The translations under genes were made by a program, and so were the position numbers. The notes under the pieces were generated by a model. That model saw only the letters and a program-made list of their open reading frames with translations. It ran no database searches and was not told the origin of the DNA. From NCBI RefSeq assembly GCF_018853815.1, contig NZ_JAAOMP010000079.1:1-37769 (forward strand): 37,769 bases of DNA, given 5' to 3'. This DNA is from Acidithiobacillus sulfurivorans. GTDB lineage: Bacteria; Pseudomonadota; Gammaproteobacteria; Acidithiobacillales; Acidithiobacillaceae. Of this stretch, positions 7,429 through 15,758 are shown one piece after another (position 1 is the stretch's first letter; each line of letters begins with the position of its first letter).

Positions 7429-8568
7429 CTATATCCCGGCTATGCGTTTCAGGAGACGGCCCAAAAAGCTTCGCTTGGCTGCAGGGATTTCTGTCTCTAA
7501 GGATGCTGAATCATGTGGCATTCGAACGATATTGCCCGGATTTTCCGGCGTGTTGTAGCGTAGTAATTCCAGGCTATCTGCAGCAGCAAGAAAATTGAAC
7601 AAATCCCGAGGTTCGATGCGTAACATCTTGACGGTGAGAGCGGGCGAGGCCGGGGAACGTGCCAGGAACGCAGCCAGTCTTAATGCATCAGGAAGCATGG
7701 GCAGACGCGTCAGATTAGGCCATTGTTTCAGCTGAACCGGGGCGTTGAGTTGCAATTTTTGATTCAACCGCCCGTTGGCTGTCCATGCGGCTACTTGCCA
7801 GAGCAAGGATTGCAGGGACATATGACGAAGGCTGCTATTTTCTCCTGAATCGCCATCTCTTGGAGCTCTCATCTGCAGATTACCGGCAGAAACGTGGCAC
7901 AGTTGCTGCAGTTGTGCATCATCTATTAGAGCTGCTGCCTGGTCTGCGGAGGGATCAAGGCGCAAAATCGCGCGCTGATTTTGATCAGAAATTACGCTAA
8001 TACTCTGATCGCGGTGCGCAATTTTCAGAAGTCCTAATAATCCTTCGTCAGGATTAAAATACTGTACTTCCTCGGGGCGAAGAACAGGAGCGGGTTTGCT
8101 GGGTGCTTCGGGTGCATTTTGCGGAGCCGGGGATGGACTGGCTTGCTGAGTATGGAGGCTGGTGACCGGGACTGTTATATCCGGTCGAATCGGCTTGACA
8201 TTGGTATCCTGTTTTTCAGCTGTTCTGGGTGTATCCAACAGGAGAGATTCCAATGCCGGAAACAAGGTTTCCATGCGCACCGGCTTTTGGAGTATGGGAA
8301 AAATACAATCTGCCGGTGAAGCTATACTGGTCACGAGTATCCGCTGCTCAGGTTCGCTCTGATGCAAATTTCTCGCGAGTTCAGTGCCCCCTGGTCCGTC
8401 AATGTCCACAATGGTCAGGTGGGCGACGCGATCATCTCCTGATTCCAGCAGTTGATACTGACGCCGTGTATGCATTTTAAACGCCATGCGAAAAACAGCT
8501 TCTTTACGGGTGTCCATGCCGAGGCTGCGGACGAGGATGCTGGCATTGTCTGGAGTATTATTCGTCAT
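7429..8568 (-). CDS. Receiver-like/winged-helix protein of the GTPase operon
   Basis: A 379-aa soluble protein of unassigned family. The N-terminal part, about 10-112, looks like a degenerate response-regulator receiver: VDIDGPGG offers Asp55 or Asp57 and QKPV gives Lys95, but the usual acidic pair is not clear. A proline- and alanine-rich linker (about 128-165) follows. The C-terminal half ends in a helical region, LARSPASPALTVKMLRIEP and onward (about 305-340), that resembles a winged helix. It may be an adaptor or output protein for the GTPase encoded next. The ATG at 8568 is preferred over a TTG two codons earlier because AGGA stands 7 nt before it. Confidence 0.6.
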   Translation of the reverse strand: MTNNTPDNASILVRSLGMDTRKEAVFRMAFKMHTRRQYQLLESGDDRVAHLTIVDIDGPGGTELARNLHQSEPEQRILVTSIASPADCIFPILQKPVRMETLFPALESLLLDTPRTAEKQDTNVKPIRPDITVPVTSLHTQQASPSPAPQNAPEAPSKPAPVLRPEEVQYFNPDEGLLGLLKIAHRDQSISVISDQNQRAILRLDPSADQAAALIDDAQLQQLCHVSAGNLQMRAPRDGDSGENSSLRHMSLQSLLWQVAAWTANGRLNQKLQLNAPVQLKQWPNLTRLPMLPDALRLAAFLARSPASPALTVKMLRIEPRDLFNFLAAADSLELLRYNTPENPGNIVRMPHDSASLETEIPAAKRSFLGRLLKRIAGI

Positions 8569-8577
8569 GATCAAGTC

Positions 8578-10068
8578 CTAAATAACCTGTCGCTGCGGTT
8601 GGCGTTGCATACGTTCAGCAAGGCTAAACATCTGCCGCATGATTTCTTCATCAGGTGGCGTATCCATATTGAGTATGGATCGGGTAAAGCTGGAAAAGCG
8701 CTCATGAGCGCCCATGCGCTCATACATTTCCAGGAGCGGGCGATAGTAAAGCTGGTGATCAGGACGTGCCAGGGTGGCTTTTTCAAGAAGATCAACGGCC
8801 TCTTCCACTTGTCCGTACTCCAGCAGGCTGTCAAATTCTTCAAGGATGCTGTCATCACTGTTGTGGGGCATGATCTGATGATCACGATGAATTTCCTCCA
8901 GAACCAGTGCCGGGCTGGAAAAAGGGATAGCCGTCAAGGGAAGATAGAGACCATATATTTCTGCCTGTTCAGCGAGAAGATGTTTGTTGGTTTCGCTGGC
9001 TTCCAGATGATCCCAGAGCGGATGTTCGCCCAGTTGTCGGCCATGTTTAAGCATTCGGGTACGGAGTGCGCTTCCGGCTCCCCACAAACTGATATATAAC
9101 TGCAATAAAGATTCTGCGTAGTTGTCACAGCGTTTTTGTCGGTAAAAAATATCCAGCAAGGTTACATGCAATATCAACTTACGCGGTTCAAAAATGAGAT
9201 TGCGTTTTAAAATATGTTCAGCTTCCTGAATTTGTTGGGTCGCCAGTAATGCGCGAATAGCAGCCAACGGCTCTACCAGCGTCGCACAGATTCCCCATTC
9301 TCTAGGATTAATGGCCTCAATTTTGACATTACCTTGGAGCAGCGCGTCTACATTGCTGACCGTTTCGGAAGGATTGTTGTTCTGGAATGATTGCAGCGGC
9401 TTTTCGGAAAAGCCGCTGAGATCCATATCCATAGGTTCGGGATTGACGAGAGCCTGCTGGAGTTCCTGTTGTACCCTGATTAATACCGATGAAGGTGCTG
9501 GCTGGGCTTCGCTGGTTTTGATGGTGCTAATGGCTGCCAACTGACTATTGCTGATGCCCAAATTTTCGGCAAGCACACGGAGTTGGAGGTTTTCCGGGTC
9601 AGCTTGCAGACCGGCAAGGGTCAGGTTTTGGGCTTCGGCATCTGAGATGATTCCTGACTCACACAAATTACTCAGCAATTCTGCAAAGCGATCCAGGTCT
9701 GGAATTTCCTGATATAACGCCAACAATTTTCGGCTTTGCCGGGTATCATCAGGATTGTGGGTAACGTACCAACTGAGTGAGGTGGCCGCTTGTTCCAGAT
9801 GGCCGTAAGCGAGGTAAATTTCAATTTCATCCAGGATACTGGTTTCATCGACTTCGGCGGCGGTAAGACTTGTATTATCAGCGCTGCTCGTTCCGGAAAT
9901 TTGACCCGTGGAAACGGGAGCGGAATTTTTTGGGGCAGGCGTGATTTTTTTGGGTTTTGCGTTATTTTTAAGCAGTTTTTTCCTGTTGAACAGCTTCCAC
10001 AGCCCCGCTGAAACCACCAGGGCGAGCAGTAATACAATAATAATCAGGCTGCTTAGGGGTAGTTCCAT
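8578..10068 (-). CDS. FimV-like TPR membrane protein
   Basis: A 496-aa protein with one N-terminal membrane segment (about 5-24), a basic stop (FNRKK), a low-complexity Ala/Ser/Thr/Pro region (about 38-70) and then helical repeats. The repeat beginning DEIEIYLAYGHLEQAATSL resembles the C-terminal TPR region of FimV, a polar hub for type IV pili and twitching in Pseudomonas. A second TPR-like block near the C-terminus contains EEFDSLLEYGQVEEAVDLLE. No LysM domain is visible, so this is not full-length FimV. It lies 9 nt upstream of the receiver-like gene. It could anchor the GTPase/roadblock system to the inner membrane. Family placement is tentative. Confidence 0.65.
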   Translation of the reverse strand: MELPLSSLIIIVLLLALVVSAGLWKLFNRKKLLKNNAKPKKITPAPKNSAPVSTGQISGTSSADNTSLTAAEVDETSILDEIEIYLAYGHLEQAATSLSWYVTHNPDDTRQSRKLLALYQEIPDLDRFAELLSNLCESGIISDAEAQNLTLAGLQADPENLQLRVLAENLGISNSQLAAISTIKTSEAQPAPSSVLIRVQQELQQALVNPEPMDMDLSGFSEKPLQSFQNNNPSETVSNVDALLQGNVKIEAINPREWGICATLVEPLAAIRALLATQQIQEAEHILKRNLIFEPRKLILHVTLLDIFYRQKRCDNYAESLLQLYISLWGAGSALRTRMLKHGRQLGEHPLWDHLEASETNKHLLAEQAEIYGLYLPLTAIPFSSPALVLEEIHRDHQIMPHNSDDSILEEFDSLLEYGQVEEAVDLLEKATLARPDHQLYYRPLLEMYERMGAHERFSSFTRSILNMDTPPDEEIMRQMFSLAERMQRQPQRQVI

Positions 10069-10148
10069 ACACGAAGCTCACTTCCGGTTAAACGCATTTT
10101 TGCGGCAATTGATTCATAGCCTCGTAAATAGGCGTTTTAAATGTTCTG

Positions 10149-10580
10149 TCAATGTGCAAACAGTTCAGCAAGGGATTTTAACCGGGACAAGCTTGGTCGC
10201 GAAGGCTCGGCAGATTGTGCGGCAATGGCCGCGTAGCCAGAAAAAAAACTGGGTAGAGCCCGGACGACAATGGGCAATCTTTCGCGACTGACCGTGGCCA
10301 GCGTCCATTCTGCCCGCAAGCCGTAAACAGGATGATGGCTGCAGATGGCTGCACCCCAATAGGAATCGGCTTGGGACCAGCGATGTTCCGCGACGCTGAG
10401 CAAATGCTGTTCCGGTGCATGGTGCAAACCTACGCACGGCCCCACGAAAGGGATCTGCAGGTCGCTGGACAGATCGGCGAGCATATGGTCGAGGCGATGG
10501 AGGGCATCACGGATTTCTGGTGAGTTTGCCGTGGTTCCCTGCGCTACATTTTTTAAAAATATCAGATGAGGTGATTCCAT
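10149..10580 (-). CDS. Protein of unknown function at the head of the roadblock operon
   Basis: A 143-aa protein I do not recognise. The start at 10580 is chosen because a strong GGAGG stands about 6 nt upstream and a sigma-70 promoter lies 23 nt upstream of it. Longer upstream reading would run through the promoter. The protein is soluble and rich in His, Cys and Trp in its middle (for example AEHRWSQADSYWGAAICSHH), which could bind metal or heme, but no known motif is clear. The gene is followed after 80 nt by the FimV-like gene on the same strand, so it probably belongs to the same transcript. Confidence 0.6.
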   Translation of the reverse strand: MESPHLIFLKNVAQGTTANSPEIRDALHRLDHMLADLSSDLQIPFVGPCVGLHHAPEQHLLSVAEHRWSQADSYWGAAICSHHPVYGLRAEWTLATVSRERLPIVVRALPSFFSGYAAIAAQSAEPSRPSLSRLKSLAELFAH

Positions 10581-10602
10581 AAAGGCCTCCTTTTCCCTTA
10601 TG

Positions 10603-10631
10603 ATTATGACCGTTATACAAAATGCTGCCAA
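10603..10631 (-). promoter_or_regulatory. Sigma-70 promoter of the roadblock/GTPase operon
   Basis: On the minus strand TTGGCA (10631-10626) and CATAAT (10608-10603) are separated by 17 nt, each 5 of 6 to consensus. The predicted start near 10596 gives a very short leader containing GGAGG before the ATG at 10580. No other strong promoter is seen within the minus-strand run down to 5761. Confidence 0.65.
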
Positions 10632-10688
10632 CGATCCTTTTGGATTGGCTGGGCATCTTAATGGTATTTGCCGCAAACAGGAAGGCTA

Positions 10689-11780
10689 ATGAAGCAAAAA
10701 CAATGGGGTATCTGGCTATTAACTGCTGCACTGAGTGCTTTGGGTGTTGGCGTCGCTCAGGCGAGCGTGTTTCCCTTGCCGGAGCACGGCAATGTGGTGG
10801 GTACATTGCATGCAGTCACTACGCATCGAGTCGATACTCTTCTGGATATCGGCCGGTTTTACGATCTGGGCTACAATCAGGTTACCAAAGCCAATCCCGG
10901 AGTGAATCCCTGGTTACCGGGGCAGGCTAGTAAGGTGGTTATTCCCGCCCAATATATATTGCCGCCCAAACCCTGGACCGGAATTGTGGTGGACATTCCG
11001 GCGCGGCGGATTTACTTTTTCCCGAATAATGATCATGTGGTGTACACGTATCCGGTAGGGGTGTTTCTGCCTGGTTGGAAAGAGAATTTGACGACGACCC
11101 AGATTATTGCCAAGTTTAAAATGCCGGCCTGGAATGTTCCCAAAAATATTCACTCCTGGTTCAAGACAAAATTTCACATGGATATTCCTTGGTATTGGCC
11201 GCCTGGACCGGAAAATCCGATGGGTGAGCTGGCCATGGAAACTGGCCTTTCGGGGATATTTATTCATGGCACCTATCATCCCTGGGGTGTGGGTATGCGC
11301 GCCAGCCAGGGCTGTTTTCAGATGTTCCCTGAAAATGTCGCGCAATTGTTTCCCATGGTTCCGGTCGGAACCCCGGTGCGTATTATAGATATGCCTAATC
11401 TGGTAGGCGTGCACGATGGCGAAGTCTATTTGCAGTCCTACAAGCCCATGGACACCTATCACAAGGGGGTTCCCGAGTTGCAGAGAGCAGCCATGCGCAT
11501 CAAGGATTTCATGGCAGAAAATCATATTCAGCAGGCGATTGACTGGAGCAAGGTGCGGCGCATTGTGGGTGAGCACAACACAGTGGCTCTGCCCATCGGT
11601 GTCAATTCGCCGAGTTATCAGACGCTGTCTGCTGCCTTGCCAGCCAGACCTTATGCTTATGCGCCTTATGGGCCTTCAGCCAATGGCGCAGCGGTGCCAG
11701 CGCCATTGCAACTGGCCAAGCCTAGTGATCGGGAGCATTTGCATGTGCAAGTGAGTCTCCCGGATAGTAAAGACCAGTAG
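10689..11780 (+). CDS. L,D-transpeptidase (YkuD family) with SQGC active site
   Basis: A 363-aa secreted enzyme with signal peptide 1-25 (cleavage after AQA). Residues about 38-90 resemble a LysM-like peptidoglycan-binding module (HRVDTLLDIGRFYDLGYNQ), followed by the YkuD catalytic domain (about 97-230). The active site has HGT (His193) and, 12 residues later, SQGCF with Cys209. In most family members this is SHGC or SSGC, so Gln replaces the His before Gly-Cys. Such enzymes make 3-3 crosslinks or attach lipoprotein to peptidoglycan. The ATG at 10689 follows AGGAAGG, and an ATG 7 codons earlier lacks such a site. It is transcribed divergently from the roadblock operon and is monocistronic. 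Confidence 0.85.
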   Translation: MKQKQWGIWLLTAALSALGVGVAQASVFPLPEHGNVVGTLHAVTTHRVDTLLDIGRFYDLGYNQVTKANPGVNPWLPGQASKVVIPAQYILPPKPWTGIVVDIPARRIYFFPNNDHVVYTYPVGVFLPGWKENLTTTQIIAKFKMPAWNVPKNIHSWFKTKFHMDIPWYWPPGPENPMGELAMETGLSGIFIHGTYHPWGVGMRASQGCFQMFPENVAQLFPMVPVGTPVRIIDMPNLVGVHDGEVYLQSYKPMDTYHKGVPELQRAAMRIKDFMAENHIQQAIDWSKVRRIVGEHNTVALPIGVNSPSYQTLSAALPARPYAYAPYGPSANGAAVPAPLQLAKPSDREHLHVQVSLPDSKDQ

Positions 11781-11792
11781 TTTCCGTGAATA

Positions 11793-12593
11793 TTACTTGC
11801 CGTTACCGAGGCCCTGTTCTTGCAACCAAAGCCAGAGCAGGCCAAGGTATTCATGGCAGGCCTCACTGCTGATTTCCATGAAAATGGCTCGAGGTAGCCA
11901 GCTATCCAGCTTCAGCTCCCGGACCTGATTAAGCCGATAGTCGGTGGGTACCGGGATCACTTCCAGATGAGACAAACGAAACCAGGCGACAGCCCGGGGC
12001 ATGTGCAGGGCTGAAGTCACCAGATATATTTTTTGGATATGGTGCTCTGCCAGCAAGGCGCTGGAGTCGGCGGCGTTGGCCGCCGTATTGTAGGAGTGGG
12101 TTTCCGGCCATATTGGACTGGTAACGTGAAAATCCTGGCGGAGAATGTGTGCCATGGTCGTGGCTTCCGCAGCGACTCCGAAACGCGGCGCCCCCCCACT
12201 GGGGACCACAGGCAGCTGCGTGCGGTTGGCGAGTCGCGCCGCTGCCATGAGCCGTACCAAAGTGCGGGCATTGGCGGTTTCCAGGCGCGAATGGGGAGAA
12301 TCCATGACTTCACCACCACCCAGGACGACAATGGCCCCGGGGCGCTCTGCTCCCGTTAATGGCTGGTTTAGGGTTGGGTAGCGGTTTTCCAGAGGCATGA
12401 GCAGCAATCGGGCACCGATCGCGGTTGAAAAAAAGTATAAAATGACCAGCGCCAGAATAATCAGCGTCCGTCCCCAGTATCGCCAGCCCAGCACCTCACT
12501 CAGCCAGCCAAACATGGCCAACAGGAACAATACTCCCGGCGGTTGGAGTAGCGCCGATGCCAGCGTCAGTACCGTGGTGTAACGCAGTAGCAT
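11793..12593 (-). CDS. YdcF/ElyC-like DUF218 membrane protein
   Basis: A 266-aa inner-membrane protein with two N-terminal membrane segments (about 5-33 and 41-63) and a DUF218 domain (about 85-245). The domain shows VVLGGGEVMDSP near the start, PVVPSGGAP and the SALHMPRAV motif. E. coli relatives SanA and ElyC affect envelope integrity and enterobacterial common antigen or peptidoglycan precursor supply, and the biochemical activity of the family is not settled. The gene lies 12 nt after lipA and is the last gene of the dacA-ybeD-lipB-lipA block. It ends 12 nt from the convergent L,D-transpeptidase gene. Confidence 0.85.
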   Translation of the reverse strand: MLLRYTTVLTLASALLQPPGVLFLLAMFGWLSEVLGWRYWGRTLIILALVILYFFSTAIGARLLLMPLENRYPTLNQPLTGAERPGAIVVLGGGEVMDSPHSRLETANARTLVRLMAAARLANRTQLPVVPSGGAPRFGVAAEATTMAHILRQDFHVTSPIWPETHSYNTAANAADSSALLAEHHIQKIYLVTSALHMPRAVAWFRLSHLEVIPVPTDYRLNQVRELKLDSWLPRAIFMEISSEACHEYLGLLWLWLQEQGLGNGK

Positions 12594-12605
12594 GGAAGCT
12601 TCCGG

Positions 12606-13562
12606 TCAGTCTTCGGTCATTTCATGAAAACTGCGTTCGGCATGGTAGGAAGAGCGTACCAGCGGGCCACTGGCGACATGACGGAAGCCCATGGCCAGTC
12701 CATCCAGGCGCAGGATTTCAAATTCATCCGGGGGCACGAAGCGGGCCACGGGCAGGTGGTGACGGGAAGGAGATAAATACTGTCCCAAGGTCAGCAACTC
12801 GCAACCCGCTTGTCGAAGGTCCTGCATGACCTCTCGAATTTCATCCGGCTCTTCCCCGAGCCCAAGCATCAGCCCTGATTTGCTGGGAATATCTGGATGT
12901 TCTGCCTTGAAGGTCGCAAGTAAATTGAGGGAATGTCGATAATCGGCACCGGGTCGGGCCTGTAAATAAAGGCGAGGCACAGTTTCGAGGTTGTGATTGA
13001 ATACATCTGGGGGAGTATTGCGGAGCGCCGTCAGAGCTTTATCGACGCGCCCGCGAAAGTCGGGCACCAGAATTTCTATGTGGAGACTCGGACAATGATC
13101 GCGTAAGGCGCTGATTACTTCTGCGAAATGCTGGGCACCGCCATCTCTTAGATCATCCCGATCTACAGAGGTGATGACCACAAAACGCAGTCCCATCGTC
13201 GCGACGGTCTGGGCAAGGTGTAGCGGTTCTGCCGAATCAGGGGGTTTGGGGCGGCCGTGGGCCACATCACAAAACGGGCAGCGGCGTGTGCATACATCGC
13301 CCAAAATCATGAAGGTGGCCGTTCCGCCGCCGAAGCATTCACCCAGATTGGGGCACGAAGCTTCTTCACAGACGGTGTGCAGATCCGCTGCGCGCAGAAT
13401 TTTTTTGAGCCGATCGACTTCCGGAGACAAGGGAGAGCGCACTCTTAACCATTGCGGTTTAGGCACTCTCGGCGTTTCTACGGGAATGATGGGGATTGGA
13501 ATAGGGTTGCGGGCTGTTTTTTCAGCGCCTCTTCCGACTTTTTTGTCTGAGCGGGTCTCCAT
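12606..13562 (-). CDS. lipA: Lipoyl synthase
   Basis: A 318-aa radical-SAM enzyme that inserts two sulfurs into protein-bound octanoyl groups to make lipoyl cofactor. The auxiliary cluster cysteines are Cys65, Cys70 and Cys76 ([12 protein letters not shown]). The radical-SAM motif is CTRRCPFC (91-98), and the conserved RSSYHAE that closes the family is near the C-terminus. The first 35 residues form a basic, proline-rich extension typical of some proteobacterial LipA proteins. It follows lipB with a 2-nt gap. Targets are the 2-oxoacid dehydrogenase and glycine-cleavage proteins. sHdr-type sulfur oxidisers also need a lipoate-binding protein, usually served by dedicated enzymes not seen here. 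Confidence 0.97.
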   Translation of the reverse strand: METRSDKKVGRGAEKTARNPIPIPIIPVETPRVPKPQWLRVRSPLSPEVDRLKKILRAADLHTVCEEASCPNLGECFGGGTATFMILGDVCTRRCPFCDVAHGRPKPPDSAEPLHLAQTVATMGLRFVVITSVDRDDLRDGGAQHFAEVISALRDHCPSLHIEILVPDFRGRVDKALTALRNTPPDVFNHNLETVPRLYLQARPGADYRHSLNLLATFKAEHPDIPSKSGLMLGLGEEPDEIREVMQDLRQAGCELLTLGQYLSPSRHHLPVARFVPPDEFEILRLDGLAMGFRHVASGPLVRSSYHAERSFHEMTED

Positions 13563-13564
13563 GA

Positions 13565-14206
13565 TCAGGCACCTCCTTTTTGTAGAGGTCGCTGCAGCTG
13601 ATCGGAAAGAGCATTCATCAACGCTTCGGCAACGTCACGACTGGGCCAGTCGGGACAGAGATCGTGGATCTGGGTGACGGTGAGGTGGGGCATTCCGCAA
13701 GGATGAATGCGCTGAAAAGGAGATAAATCCATGTCCGTATTCAGGCTTAAACCATGATAGCTACGCCCGCGCTGGACGCGCAGTCCTAAAGAGGCGATTT
13801 TGGCCTCGCCCACATAAACGCCGGGAGCATCCTGACGAGCATGGGCATTTACCCCATGATCTGCCAGGAGTTGAATAACAGCCTGTTCCATCATGCTGGT
13901 GAGTTGCCGTACATTAATACCCATTCGGGGTAAATCAATCAGCAGGTAAACAATCCATTGCCCGGGGCCATGGTAGGTCACCTTGCCCCCCCGATCACTG
14001 CGGATGACCGGTATGGGGCCAGGATCCAGAACGTCGGTGGCATCGGCATTGCGACCGAGCGTAAATACCGGCGGATGCTGGAGCAGCCACATTTGATCAG
14101 GGGTTTCCGCATCGCGCTGGGTGGTGAATTCGCGCATGGCGTCAAGCACCGTGAAGTAGGGCAGGATTCCGGGCCAGCAGCGCACCAGTATGGGGGAAGT
14201 ATTCAT
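13565..14206 (-). CDS. lipB: Octanoyl-[ACP]:protein N-octanoyltransferase
   Basis: A 213-aa cytoplasmic enzyme that transfers octanoyl from acyl carrier protein to lipoyl domains, the step before Lip[13 protein letters not shown] is at 72-83. The catalytic Lys136 lies in EAKIASLG, and the acyl-thioester cysteine Cys170 in IHPCGMPH. The length is normal. The ATG overlaps the ybeD stop by 4 nt. The gene order dacA-ybeD-lipB-lipA matches that of E. coli. Confidence 0.97.
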   Translation of the reverse strand: MNTSPILVRCWPGILPYFTVLDAMREFTTQRDAETPDQMWLLQHPPVFTLGRNADATDVLDPGPIPVIRSDRGGKVTYHGPGQWIVYLLIDLPRMGINVRQLTSMMEQAVIQLLADHGVNAHARQDAPGVYVGEAKIASLGLRVQRGRSYHGLSLNTDMDLSPFQRIHPCGMPHLTVTQIHDLCPDWPSRDVAEALMNALSDQLQRPLQKGGA

Positions 14207-14469
14207 AAGCAGAGGATGACTCCGTCTACGGCTTTTACCGCCGTATAAATATTCAGAAGCTGTGCTTCATTTTGTATTTCCAAAGAGATGGTTACCGAAA
14301 GATACTGTCCCTGACTGCTGGCGCGCAGGGCAAAAGCGCTTTCCGGTAAATCGGGGGCATGGGGCTCTACGGCTTCGCGTACTGCACCCAGCAGATCAGC
14401 ATGCTGCCCGATTACCTTGACATGATGCAGATGGGGAAAGTCATCTGCTTGCTGGGTTTCTGTCTTCAT
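14203..14469 (-). CDS. ybeD: YbeD/DUF493 family protein
   Basis: An 88-aa protein of the DUF493 (YbeD) family, an ACT-like fold of unsettled function. Features are PHLHHVKVIG near residue 12, then SSQGQYLSVTISLEIQN and the C-terminal [14 protein letters not shown], which match the family pattern. It is preceded by GAGGGG and lies between dacA (19-nt gap) and lipB (4-nt overlap), the usual place for this family in proteobacteria. The conserved link to lipB and dacA suggests regulation, but no activity can be read from the sequence. Confidence 0.88.
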   Translation of the reverse strand: MKTETQQADDFPHLHHVKVIGQHADLLGAVREAVEPHAPDLPESAFALRASSQGQYLSVTISLEIQNEAQLLNIYTAVKAVDGVILCL

Positions 14470-14488
14470 GCAAGCCCCTCATTCTGTT

Positions 14489-15655
14489 TCAGAGCGCGTC
14501 ACCGATTTTGTGGAACATCCGTGATAACCAGCCCGCTTTCTCCGCAGAAACCATGCTGACAACCGGGACTGTTTTGAGCGTTTTGCCGTCAAGCCGGAAA
14601 ACCAATGCTCCCACGACCGTACCTTTTTTCAGAGGTGCCTGCAAATTGGGGTTGAGTTCGACAACGCGCTGCAAATCAGAAAAATGCCCCTTGGGTACGG
14701 TGACGGTGACATTTTGGGTGACACCTACGGGAATATGCATGGGAGAGAATTCGTTCCGCGTGATTTTCCCAACCTGCTGGCCCGACTGGTAAATCGGATG
14801 ATTCACAAAAAAACGATAACCGTAGTCCAACAGTGCTTCTACGGCATTGGTACTGCCAGACCAGTTGGGTCCACCCATCACTACGGCAATCAGGCGACGA
14901 CCATTGCGTTGTGCGGTAGCGTCGATGCAATAGCCGGAGGCATCCGTCAGTCCTGTTTTCAGACCATCCACGCTGGGGTCACGAAACAATACAGGATTCC
15001 AGCTCCGTTGGGTGATTTTGTTGTAGGTATAGGATTTTTGTTGGGTAATTTGAATCACTTGAGGGTATTGCTGAATCAGCGTCTGGGATAGCCGCGCTAC
15101 ATCCAGAGCAGTGGTATACAGGTTGTCATCCGGCAAACCATCAACATTGTTGTAATGGGTATTGTGCAGTCCCAGTTGTGCTGCTGTCTCATTCATCAGA
15201 GTTACAAAGCCGGACTGGCTTCCTGCCACGGTTTCGGCCAATGCCACGGCAGCATCGTTGCCCGAATCAATGAGTAGCCCGTGCAACAGCTGGTCAACGT
15301 TGACCGCCAGACCGGGCTGGATGAACATGCTGGAACCGCCGGTTTTCCAGGCTGTTTTGGATATTTGAATGTTCTCATTGGTATTGAGGGTGCCATTGTG
15401 GATGGCTTGATAGGTCAGATAGGCCGTCATCAGCTTGGTGAGGCTGGCCGGTGCGCGGCGCAGGTTTTCACTTTTCGCCGCAATAATCTGACCCGTGTCA
15501 TAATCCATCAGCACATAGCTGACGATGGACGGCAGGGCGGGTGCTGGAGGTGTGGGCAGTCGTGGGGTCGGCACAACGGCAAAGGCGGTACTGGCAAAAA
15601 GCAGCCCGAAAAAAACAAGAAAAACGTTACTCATCAGTGATGGGCGGGAAATCAT
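14489..15655 (-). CDS. dacA: D-alanyl-D-alanine carboxypeptidase (PBP5/6 family)
   Basis: A 388-aa penicillin-binding protein that trims the terminal D-Ala of peptidoglycan pentapeptides in the periplasm. The signal peptide ends near residue 26 and is followed by a proline-rich linker (28-43). The SxxK motif is SLTK (71-74), SxN is SGN (131-133) and KTG is at 233-235. The C-terminal domain is followed by an amphipathic helix (EKAGWLSRMFHKIGDAL) that anchors family members to the inner membrane. GAGG stands 5 nt before the ATG. It is the first gene of the dacA-ybeD-lipB-lipA-ydcF block. Whether it is better called dacA or dacC cannot be decided here. Confidence 0.95.
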   Translation of the reverse strand: MISRPSLMSNVFLVFFGLLFASTAFAVVPTPRLPTPPAPALPSIVSYVLMDYDTGQIIAAKSENLRRAPASLTKLMTAYLTYQAIHNGTLNTNENIQISKTAWKTGGSSMFIQPGLAVNVDQLLHGLLIDSGNDAAVALAETVAGSQSGFVTLMNETAAQLGLHNTHYNNVDGLPDDNLYTTALDVARLSQTLIQQYPQVIQITQQKSYTYNKITQRSWNPVLFRDPSVDGLKTGLTDASGYCIDATAQRNGRRLIAVVMGGPNWSGSTNAVEALLDYGYRFFVNHPIYQSGQQVGKITRNEFSPMHIPVGVTQNVTVTVPKGHFSDLQRVVELNPNLQAPLKKGTVVGALVFRLDGKTLKTVPVVSMVSAEKAGWLSRMFHKIGDAL

Positions 15656-15710
15656 CGGGGCCTCAATACGTAGTGTTTAATTAGAGTGTAATTTTGGTGG
15701 TATCCGAAGA

Positions 15711-15716
15711 ATTATA
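15711..15716 (-). promoter_or_regulatory. Candidate -10 element for dacA
   Basis: A perfect TATAAT stands on the minus strand 56 nt before the dacA ATG, between that gene and the 195-nt palindrome. No good -35 hexamer is found at 16-18 nt, so the assignment is weak. Confidence 0.3.
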
Positions 15717-15758
15717 ATGATGTCCGCCAAGAAAGCTATGTTTGTATGCTAATTGTCT

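Noticed and set aside
8452-9099. 215-codon plus-strand frame over the FimV-like gene
   Set aside because: It is antisense to two consistent minus-strand genes and shows no recognisable domain.
10914-11576. 220-codon minus-strand frame opposite the L,D-transpeptidase
   Set aside because: It is the antisense shadow of a secreted enzyme with clear catalytic motifs.
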